A stretch of 64,000 nucleotides of DNA from positions 795,685 through 859,684 of the forward strand of contig NMRB01000036.1 in the NCBI GenBank assembly GCA_002633025.1. Direction: 5' to 3'. Below the pieces are notes generated by a model, which made no database searches, was not told the DNA's origin, and saw only the letters and a program-made list of their open reading frames with translations. Numbering within the stretch: the stretch's first letter is position 1; the number at the start of each line of letters is the position of its first letter. Of this stretch, positions 12,501 through 24,500 are shown in pieces. This DNA is from Notospermus geniculatus. Its lineage: Eukaryota > Nemertea > Pilidiophora > Heteronemertea > Lineidae. Position numbers and translations under genes: made by a program.

Positions 12501-15500
12501 CTAAATTTCAACTGTTTTCGGAACTGCTCTCAAGAGTGCTCCATGAAAAAAAGCTGTCTCCACCATTTTCAGCTGCTAACTAAGACCGAGAAGATACGAT
12601 TGGGGACGTAGCGGTTTGTCATTAGTAGGCTAAACGATGAAGATAAGTTACCGTCAACTATTGGCCTACAGCTAGGCCTTACTGGATGTTTCCTTTTTCA
12701 GCGTAAGCCAACTTGACTTCAGTGAATACAACCCCAAGCTTTATAAAGAACCCGTGCTGGCCCATAGTCCCTTCACAACTTGGCTCATACAGTCTCCGAC
12801 AATAACTGACGATGATTTCTCCAAGTGGTACAGGTCAACACCTGGTATAAACTACGTCTACCCCGACAAGCTGGTGTTTGAGAACAGCACCACGGGTTCA
12901 AAAAGGTTTTGGAGTGGCGAGTTCTTTCCCCTCGACGGTCGCGGGTTCAAACACCAAGCACAGAAGAACTGTTCTGGGCAAAACCATAATTTTGGGTAAG
13001 GCATGCACATCTGATCCACGATTCTTATAACCTTTTACATGTACGAAAGATGTTACTTTGGATCAATGCCATTGCTCGCTCTCCCTGGATGGATGACTGT
13101 TATTGGTCGTACGATGGTGCTTGTTGGTGCATCAAGTTTTTACCTCTGTCTCTGTTAATGCTCAACCAATTCTTAAGAAGTTTTCAATAAAGTCCATCAT
13201 ACATGTGTATTTTGTCATAAAAACGCATCATTGCTTTCATTTTCTGAACAAACGCGACATAAAGATGTTCTTTAACAAAATCGCTGTTCAGTTCATGGCC
13301 GCATGGCAGCCATTTTGAAAACCCCAATGCGTCGCGTAGAGCAAAGTTCATTAACATCGTGGCGAAGTGAAATCAGATTTGAGGAAGCTGTCCTTTTTAT
13401 CGGACTTTCGCGAAGAGTCAAGATGGACTGGGTGCGAATGAACGGAGCTACTGACGCACTAAGAATTGGAAAAGTCAATAGGCCTACACATACACTCAAT
13501 ACTCTCTTCAGTTTCACCATGGCTATCCGCACCGCTTTCATCTTCAACGGTAATGAAACCATAACCTTTGGAGGCGGCGAGGATATGTACGTCTACATCA
13601 ACAAGACGAGGGTTGCTGAAATTCATGACATACCTGCAGCCGGCAAGAAACCATGCAGAAAGGTAGACATCGAAAATGCTATCAATGGATGTACGTATTT
13701 TCGTGCCAATTTTCCGGGCACCAATTTTCCATTCCATTGTGATCATCGGTTCGTGAAACATGCCTCATGCTTTGCTTACTATCTTCTGTCATAGCCCTTC
13801 TTGGCAATAAGTCGACAACTGGAACTGCCTTGCCCTTGCATATTGAAACCTCTGTACAGTGACTCTTTCACTTTATAGTTAATACCACCCACGCTAAAGC
13901 ACAGAAATAGATAAACAACGTCGATTATCATCATAATGATTCATAACAACCTCTGGCAAAACATAAGTGACAGACGATTACAATCGACCATTTCATCATT
14001 ACCGCCAAAGAAAGGGTTTCACAACCGATGTTTCACGACTGCTTCCGATGAACGATCGATATTTAGTGCTCAGCTGCCGCTGACTACACAGTTATTGCTT
14101 TTCGTTGCTGTTACTAAGGCAGCTTGGCCGAGCGGTCTAAGGCGCTGGTTTTAGGCACCAGTCCAGAAATGGGCGTGGGTTCGAATCCCACAGCTGTCAT
14201 ATTTTTTATTTTCACGTAGAGTGGGCTGCAAACTGGTGCTGTCATTTGGACGGAACGATTCGAACTGATGGAGCAACACCACAGTTGCAGCCAAACTAAC
14301 TTTGTAACAAATTATTTTTATTTTTTTTTCGCATTTAGCGGGTGCTCGGCCTATAATACCGATGGCCGGAAGCATAGTCAACGGGCAGTGCATCATCAGT
14401 GAAAATGCAACCAAGGAAGCAGTATCTTTGGAGCTGGTGGTAAGCAAGCATTATTCATTTCAATTTCATAATTACCGAAAAAGAAATGCGTATCGAGGAA
14501 AGCGTTAATTTTTTGTGCTTCAAATAGTTGAACCGTTAAGGGTTGATTTTCACCAGAATCTTTCACTTCTTCACGAAAGTACGAAATACCCGCAGGGTTA
14601 TGAAAACAATGGACCCAAAAATCGCGCCCCCTGGTGGCTGCCGTCCCGAATTCAAATATGGCCGCCAAAACAGCCATTGGTCACAGATTTGTCTCTGTGG
14701 TTCCTTGGGCGGCTTTGCTTTGCCCCAAGGTAACATGACCCGGGCCGGGTTTGAGCCAGGTCTTACCAAATCTCATTCTCTCTCCCACACCAGCCGGGAG
14801 AAACATACCGCCTTGACATATTCTACGCCGAACGGATGCGGTGTACCTCAGAACTGCTCCTCGATTTCGACTCCGTGGTCTTTGCCCCACTGCGCAGTGC
14901 CGACGGTAGGGCTGGCCCCGTGGATTATCGTCTCTACCTCCCGGAAGACCAGCCCGTGGGGTCCATCTTAGCAACATTACAGATTGGAGACACCAGGTCA
15001 TCCGGGCCTTTTGTTGCCATGGTAACGAGAGGTAGGCGTCGTCTGCTTCATTTATATATTTAGAATAACGTTATGCTCCATATATGAAATAGAATACATG
15101 TAGGCCTACTCGACTCCAGGTACAGGAGAAGTATTTATTTTACCCCATCACTGAAGAATTAGTCACTCAAAATAACTACCGTGTATCACGTAGGCTACGG
15201 TGTCGTCTAACGTTTACCGATCTAAAACTCTCTATTATCTGTTGCTCTCCCCGTAGTCACATTGGTTCACTTTCAGGAAACGAACGTGGTGACTTTGAGT
15301 TGAAGAACGATACGACATTGAACAGAAACACATCAGTATCACCGACACCCAACCATAAATACGTCAAGATAGAGAACTACACGTTTGTTGGTAAGTTGGC
15401 ATGAAACAAACCAAAAGATACCATATTGGTGGTCCCGTAAGACAATAGAAGAGATCGTCCCGCTAACGGTAAAATTTTTTCAAACTTCAGAATGCACTAA

Positions 15501-18500
15501 TACATCGACGACAGCCGGTAACCCTGTACCATATGCTTTCCACTCGCCTTTTATCATAACCACACCGACAGTTCTCTTCATGTTGGCTACAAGCCTCGAT
15601 TTCGAAAATACAACATCGTATAACCTTGAACTCGAGGTCAGCGACGGGTCAAGGACAGGTTACATTAACATAAAGGTGAGAATTACGCGTCCGGGTAAGA
15701 ATTTCGTAGGTCGCCATTTGCAATTATTTGGCAATTTTTTAAAAATAAGTCCAAACATCATTCATGAGACAATTCTCGTAATTCCAGTCCGGTTTTTGTT
15801 TGATTTTTTTCATTAATCTCAGATTTTTCGCTTTTTTCAGATCTTTATTCTCGACATCAATGACAACTGCCCAATACTGAACCAGTCCCTGTTTGTTCAC
15901 ATAGCTTACCCAGCCTTACAGCCCTTTCCAATCCTCCAACTTTTTGCTACCGACACAGACAGCGGCACAAATGGAGTAATCGAGTACAGAAGAACGTCAG
16001 TCATTGCCGAGTAAGTATGGTCTATCAATGAAGAGTTTTCACAAAGTCCCAAAAACGCCAACACGAACTGATCACTGAAACTCTTCCCCCAAGAACCGAT
16101 GGCAAACCCACGACCTGATTAATTTCAACGAACTCTGTATCATTTTCTAGCCCACCAGTCAAGTACAACAGTTCTCTGAACATCTTCAAGCAAGTTCACA
16201 ACTTGAATACGACTCTGACCTTCTACGTCGCCGTCATGGACCTTGGAACACCAAAACGAGGCACCGTGGCCACCATCTCGATCGAGATCAGTAACTCCTG
16301 CCTGATAGACGTCATTTTTAACCCACTTTACGTCAATATCACTGTTGATGGAGGGAATGGAGAGGTGACGTTGAAAGTGCCCGGATATTATCAGGTCAAA
16401 TATCGTAAGTAAGGCTTCCTCAGGACTGAGACCTGCCAGATGGTCTCTGTCATGACGGACAGCATTTGCTGGGACTCCCACCCGACTCATCTGCAGTGGA
16501 ATATTTAAGGAACGAAGGGAAAGCTTTGGGGATGACAATTGATGGCCTTATCTGCGAAGTGTACTGATTACAGAGGTCAATAAATTGGGGAGGTATCCTT
16601 AATAGAAAGGTGTCCTCCTGGTAGAGGTGCAGGCGCGTGTCCAGAGGGGGGGTCCAGGGGGTCCGGACCCCCCGCTGCTCGCGCAGGCCATAGATTTTTT
16701 TACCCATATTACTTCAAGGGAGCATGAAATACAGGGAGAGGGGCAAGTAGGTGAGGGTGAGGGGTCTAACGTGTTCCTGAAACTTCGGACCCCTACCCGC
16801 TATAGTTCTGGTATGAGTAAGCCCATGAGGTAGTCTACATCCGTTGTCGGGTGCGGCGGATGCGACCAGGTTCACTCAGTCAAGACATGTTCAAGGCTGA
16901 AATGCTGGGAAATGGCGTCTTCGGTGCGCATATTTTACAAAATTTCCTACCTGCGAGGGGGACACCCCCTCGCGCTCCCCCTCTGGCTCCATTCTCGACG
17001 ACCCTCAATCCCCTGGACCCCCCTCTGCTCGAAATCCTGGACACGCCCCTGAGGTGTCCACTATCTGAGTTTCTACGTGCCCTATGAATGAATGAAAGAA
17101 TGAACGCGTACTCCGCAAAGTAGGCCTACATATCAGGGACTGAGACAGGCACCCCCAGGCCGATCATCCAAGCTGTTGTGTTCAACCGTGTCGAACGCTA
17201 CCGACAAGTCCAAAAGAACCCAACAGGAGTCACAGTACACGATGTTCTGTTCATTCTCCTTCTCGGGGCGAATCCAAACTTCTGTAATATCTTCAGAATG
17301 TCTGGAAGAGGTTGGTATCGCGAAAGCCATCATCCCAGATGCCTATCTGAGCGCGTCATCCAACATCCAGAAGAGTGACCCATCTCGAGGGAGACTCAGA
17401 AGAAATCATACCGACCGTAAGTCACAACCTTTTTATACTTCACCAAGAACACTATTACAACTTTTTTATTGGTCACACTGCGCCACAGATGGCGCCTCAA
17501 GGCAATTGATTGATTAGTCATGTGACGGTTCTGCCACTTGTTAGGCGGCGACATTACTCTCGTAACTCTACAGTATTTCCCACCGCTACCTCGACAAGTG
17601 TATTTTGTTGTATTTCAGCGATATTGGGGGGATATCCAGGGGCCTGGGTTCCAAGCTCAGGCGACAAGACCCCCTGGATAGGAGCTAACCTAAAGGATGT
17701 CTATCGAATCCGCCAGGTGGCTCTCCAAGGTCGCAGCGACGCCCCTCAGTGGGTGAAGACGTTTTCACTAAAGTACAGCGATGATGGGACCACGTGGACG
17801 GAGTACGTTGATAAAGCTGGACGGAAGGTAATTTGGTATTGCGATTTGGTGATCCGGAATTTTACCCTGGGCCGACTTTCGAAAGGAGTCGACCATTGAT
17901 TCTNCTTCTTTCAGTGTTTTGCCGAATGTGTTTCGGTGGCCAATACCAAAACCTGACTGGCCAGGACAAATGCGAGAATTGTGAACCTGGGTTCACCTCA
18001 ACCAAAATGAAAGACCGTTGCACTCCTTGCCGAACTGGCACCTGGTCCTCTGGGGATGGCACCTTGTGCAAACCATGCAAGAGTGGTCAGTGTCCCTGCT
18101 TGGAGAAGAAGCACAACTGCTTTAAGGACGAGTTGTGCTACAACAAGTACGAAGGTGGTACCCATACCTTTGGGTGTACAGATTGTCCGGCTGGGTATCG
18201 TGGAGATGGCAGCAACTGTACCGATATCGACGAGGTAGGAACGAAACGGAGTTGAAGGGGCTGCTCTCGCGCGAATAGGGTCTCAGTGGCACCTTCGTCG
18301 ATTTCTTCGCCTTACGCCTTGATCAGTGACACAAACTTAGTACTGCCCTTCGTTTTCTACAGCCGAGTTGCCCATAGAGGGTCGACTTGCGCGATGGGGC
18401 TTGCCCGAAGAAATTGGGTGCATCTAGCGCATGCTATTCCCAAACAACAATCATCTAGCAATGGTACATGTAGTACATGTAGCTGCATTAGTATCCCACA

Positions 18501-21500
18501 TACGGCTGACAACCATGACCTTAACAGTGATGTACCATGTCAAGTTTTTCCGGTACACATGTAACCGCGGCAAAGACGCGAAGTACCGTACCTCAAGGAA
18601 GGACGGATTGGTTATTGTATGACTACATTTCAGTGCTTCGAGGAGAAACCATGCTACAAGAACCGCTGCATCAACACTAAGCCAGGCTACCAATGCCTCG
18701 CGTGCCCCTTGGGATACAACGGCACATTCGAGGATGCCATTGCCATCAACAACACCAGGAGATCATTCTACTTCAAGAACCAGGTCCAAGATTTCTCGAG
18801 GTGGCAGTACTGTCATGATATTGATGAGTGTGCCGTGAAAAACGGCGGGTGTGATCCAAACGCGATCTGCCACAATACCGTGGTAGGTAAAAGTTTCCTC
18901 TCATACAGAAAATCTTTGATAGAGTGTCCCCCTCCCCGACCAATGGTTTTAAGGAAGGGATGGCGAAACCAGGCAGCAATACTGTCCTACCAAAACTTTC
19001 AAGGTTCTGGTTATCTCGGACTTTTAAGGTCCTTGCATTACACTACCTGTACCCCAGATATATTGCACGGCCTAACCAACTGGACAAGAGGGTTTCCTTC
19101 ATGGCCGAGTGGTCAGCGTGCCTGGCATGTAAGCCTAACTGCCAGTGGAATGATCCACAGCGTCAGCGTGGAAAAATGATGCAGCACTACCAAGGAGCCA
19201 ATGACGCCATATAAGGCGCCTCGGTTAGGAACTAGTCTTTCGATTCGAACCCAGTTATCTGTTGTTTTTTGTCCAGGGGAGCTACTACTGCGGCCTCTGT
19301 CGTGACGGATACGCGGGCAGTAGTCTTCATGGCTGTATCGATGGCGATTTCTGTGCCACCAAACGATACAAATGCCACAAGGAAGCCGTGTGTGTCTACA
19401 CTGGACCAGGACAATACAGATGCGAGGTAGGTGGATTGAATGAGGCCCCCAAACCCAGTGCTGATTGTTGATCGTGTGGATCAGAGGATCTTCCTTATGT
19501 CAAATTATTCGGGCTTTATGGAGGTGAGAGTCGAGCGTCGAACTCATCTTAATCAGCCATATGAAGGTATCGGGCAGTTAAAACGCCGTGCAGGAGGGTT
19601 ACAGAGGCACAGGGAGAAGCAGAACAGGCAAAACAAAGCGTTCCTCATTTGCAAGTTCCGTCTACGCATTTTTTCAGTGCAAAAACGGCTGGGCTGGCGA
19701 CGGATCGTTCGTCTGCGGAGAAGACCCCGACCAAGACAACATCCCCAGTAAACCTATATCGTGCCTAGGGTGGTACTGTAAAAAGGTAGGAGACACTCTG
19801 AAGAGTGGCATCATCGTCTGCTCTGCAAATTCGAACTCAGCTAAAATTGGTCAACATTTATGCAGTACCTGCTGAACTCAACAGTGAATAAAAGTTATTG
19901 ATATTTTTTTTAAGGACAACTGTCCACTGACTGCCAACACTGGTCAAGACGACAACGACGGCGACAGAATCGGGGACGTCTGTGACCCGGATGACGACAA
20001 CGATTACATTTATGACCTTGACGTAAGTTTCGCCGATTATTTTGCCGTTCGAGCAGCATGTTGGCTTGAGAGCTGGTCTCAGAAATTGTCCTAGGTCCGA
20101 TTGTCTTGTCCTGGTGCACTGGTACGAATTCCAATGGTACATGTATACATCGATACGAACGAGGCGTCGTGTTACCACGAAACTCAAGATCTGAACGAAT
20201 CGCCGGATCACAGTCCTCATCTGGTGGAAAGCGTTGCTTTGTGTCTTCCAGGACAACTGCCAGTTCGTTTACAACAGAGACCAAAAGGACACCGACAGCG
20301 ACAAATCCGGGGATGCGTGCGATAACTGTAAGAGCAAATACAATCCTGACCAATCAGATTTGGACGGCGATGGCCTCGGCGACGTATGTGACACTGATAA
20401 GGATGGGGACGGGGTCACAAACAGTAATGACAACTGTCCCGAGGTTCAAAATAAAGGTACGTCATCTTGGAGACGTTTTATGCGGCCGTCTGGATAGACG
20501 ACAAACAGCTGAGTACCAAATGCGGAACTGAAATGGCAAAGTGCATACAAGTATGATCAATATACATGTATTACAGCTGGGTGCACGAGATAAACTTGAC
20601 GACCCACGTATCAGCTAAAAGCTTTCCTCCGACCAAATGCAATTCTCAAATGCAAATGCAATTCTCAAACTTCGGTGTCTCGAAAACACGATCGTCAATT
20701 TCGATGTGTATTTGAAACACTTGCCAGAAGTAGTTCCTGTCGATGCCCAATGCCCATGAAGCGTATTCTTTTCACAGATCAGAAGGACTCGGATGGAGAC
20801 GGCGTCGGTGACGCCTGTGACAACTGTCCAAGTGTAAAGAATGCTAACCAGAAAGATGACGACGAGGACTGGGTGGGGAATGCGTGCGATGGAAAGGACA
20901 AGTAAGAAACCATTAAATTAAACAGAAACACGTGTATTCCTCCTGTACATGCTATATGTCACCAATCACCCTTTTGTCCAGGTCACAGGATCAGGTGGTT
21001 GGCGACATACGTCGAGGCGGCCTCTCACGGTCCCTCAGGCTAACATAGACTGAATTACTAATACACTAAGCAACGTGATTGGTTCCACTTATACTTGCAT
21101 TCATTAAGAGGAAACCAATGGGATTGGTTATTCCTTCTTCGAATTTGCATGTAAGCTGAGATATGACGTGTTCATCTACGCTGGGATGTCGATGAGCATG
21201 ATTGGTTCGTCTACATGTAGGCCTAATTTGCATATTCAACAACGTTTCACTAACATGGCTCTTGATTGGTTCATTCAATTTACATACGAATGGCATGTGA
21301 ACAAATATGACTGGCTATTGGCTACTGAGAAGTATTCAAATTTTAAGTGCATAATTTAACACCCCCTGCTTTAGGGATGGTGATGGGATCACCGACTCTA
21401 TGGATAATTGTAAGGCAGTACCGAATGGTGACCAGGTGGACACGGACGGTGATGGACTTGGCGATCTTTGTGATGAAGACATAGACAATGACGGCCTGAA

Positions 21501-24500
21501 GAATGACGTTGACAACTGTCCGTATGTTAGCAACAAGGACCAGACAGATTTGAATGGTAAGTTCATGAAAGATGCATCTTTTCCATGCGCTCCTGCACAT
21601 ACAGTACATGTAGGCCTATCTTGGGTCAAATGGGGACATTCCTTTCTATACTGTACAAATGGGGACATGCATCAATTCCACGATTCTGTACATGTAATGG
21701 CAGCTGAGTGTCCTCGGTTGGTGGGAAATAAAATGACATCGTCATCACAAATCGACTAACTGTGGACGTTAGGTTCCGTATGGTGCTTTCCAAGTGGGGA
21801 CCCTAACTGCAAACTACCTAAAATTAACTCTCCATGACGTACGGTCTCAGTGACAGGTTTTTTATTGAACTGGGGATGACAGTAATACTAAAGCAACAAC
21901 TTCCCCTCCACCAAGGAAAATGTATTGACTGCTTTCTCCCACCAGACAACAAACGTGGCGATGCGTGCGAAAGTGACTTCGACGGTGACGGCCGCAAGGA
22001 CAAATTTGATGACTGCCTTCAAAACTAGTTCATACAGACAACCGACTTTATGGAGTACAGGACAGTCAGTCTTGATCCATCTTTCAAGACCAAACCAGCG
22101 TGGATGATCCTTGCAAAGGGGAAGGAGGTTCGGCAGATGGTCGACACGGACATGCCCGCCATGTTTATCGGTACGCAGCTTCGAGATTAGTTCACCCTCC
22201 TAAATGGCAGGTTGGAGCACTCTTACATTGTGCCCATTGTTGTTGACTAACTCTTGGAATATCAACGTTTCCACTACATGTATACATGTAGACAGGTCAG
22301 AAGGATACTGGGGTTCCCTCGAACAATACGGAGGGTTGGTCTAGCAATTCAGGCGATATTTCTTTATGTTATTTCCATCCAGCAAAAACTCACTTCGGCG
22401 AGGTGGACTACTACGGCACGATGTTCGTCAACAGTGGTAAATGTAACGGTTACATTGGCTTCGTGTTCGCCTATCAGAACAATAAACGATTTTACCTGGT
22501 CATGTGGATGCATAAACACAATCCAAGGTTTACCAGCATCAAGGCCGGAATCAAAGGCATACAACTCAAGGTATGCGTCAATATGCCAGTTATAGCCACA
22601 ACGCCAGCCATGATCTTGAGTAGTGCGATGTGATATTGAGTCACAGCTGCATGGGCGGCGCTGCAGTCGTCACCACGATCTTGTGTCGCAGTTGAGAAAG
22701 ACGTTGGGCGGCGCTGCAGTCGTCACCACGATCTCGCGTCGCAGTTGAGAAAGACGTTGGGCGGCGCTGTAGTCGTAAAGATAATCTAAGGTTGTAACTG
22801 ATATGTTCATGGCTATTTTACGGATTTTTTTACCGATGCCGATCGATATTAGCGCTGCAAAACGTCTGCATTACATTATTTTCGAGGCTATTGTTTTTTC
22901 AGCGGGTCAGTTTCAATTCTGTCAGTGCTGGGACCACACTTGCGCAGGCGCTGTGGCATTCCCAGACGACACTGAACGTTGTAGACCTCGTGTGGCACGC
23001 GCCGAACCTGGCCGGCTGGGAATGTAAGACGGCCTACCGGTGGCAGGTGTCTCACAGACCGTCGGTAGGAGTTATCAGGTCAGTTCGCTAACGTTCGGTT
23101 TTTACGACACGCTATCAAACACCTGTCTCAAATTTGTGGTTGTGTGAAATGATGAAATCGGGGTGGGTAGACTTTGTGAACAGGTCCTGGAGCGTACCGA
23201 ACGAGAAATTGGGATGACAATACATGTACATTTCGATAGTTATATAATCTATTCCAGAATCATAATCAAGCGAGGAGAAACGGTGCTCGTAGATTCCGGC
23301 GCCATCTTCGATGACGTTCTGAAAGGCGGAAGGACGGGGTTGTTCATGCACGGTCAGCCAGGAGGAATATGGTCTCACATCAGACACACGTGTGCCGATA
23401 GAGACAATAAGGCGCTCCTCCTTGATGGCAAGGATGATTACGTCGTGATTGACACTGTGGAGAATCTCGGGCTGAACAGGAGGTGAGATGAGACTCAGTC
23501 GTTTGACGATTCAAACGAGGGTTACAACACAAGGGGTGATTTTCACCGACTCTTGTTGCCAGTAGCCTCCCTACCCAGCCGCTATGTTCCCTCGCTCGCT
23601 ACCCACAATTAACCTGATGAGTGAAAAAACGTTTCTTGTGGAGTCTAGTCGTTGCCATGTGTGGCCAACATCAGACCCACGTCATGACGTGCCCACTTTG
23701 ATTTCAGCTTTACTCTGGAGGCTTGGGTAAGGATGCCCTCCCCGTATAACACAACCAGACAGCCGATCCTATGCACGAGAAACGAATCTCTCTGCCTCGT
23801 TATAGAAGACAAGACTTTCCAGTGCAAGTACGGGAGCGGGTTATACACGTCCAACAGGACCATTCCAGAAAGGGCTTGGACAGTGTTGACCGCGCGATAC
23901 GAATACGCTTGTAAGTTTTGACTATCTGAGACAGACCAGACTTTTCAAGCAGAAAAAGAATGTATTCAAGGGAAATTTTCGAAGAGTTTGAAATCTCGAC
24001 CTATCCTTAAAAAAATGGTTGACGTTGACTTGATTCAGTCGCCATTTCATAACATTTTACCAACTGCCTGAACTACAAATTTGTCCCAAATTAGGTTAAA
24101 ACAAACCAAAAATACATGTAGACAAGCTCGCTTATCTATTTTTGAACAAACCCTATAGATTTTTTTCGTATTCCAGATCATAAATTGAGTCTCTTCGTGA
24201 ATGCCTCCAAGGAGACGACATTCAGTGGTGTGCCACTGTATAACTGGGTAAGAACAAGGCCAAGTGTACCAAATCTTTAGTCGGCCTTCAGGTATACATA
24301 ATTCTCATGGTCATATCATGTTTATTTCTTACAGACTCTGGACAAGGACACTACCTTGCTTCTCGGGAGAGACAAGCAGAATTTCTTCCGAGGTGAAATT
24401 GAAGATGTAAGTTCAGATATTGATACGATCAAATTTTCAATGATGGGAATAGTGTGGACACTCTGCAGGAGTAGTGGGAATTCCATAAATGGCATTTCGT

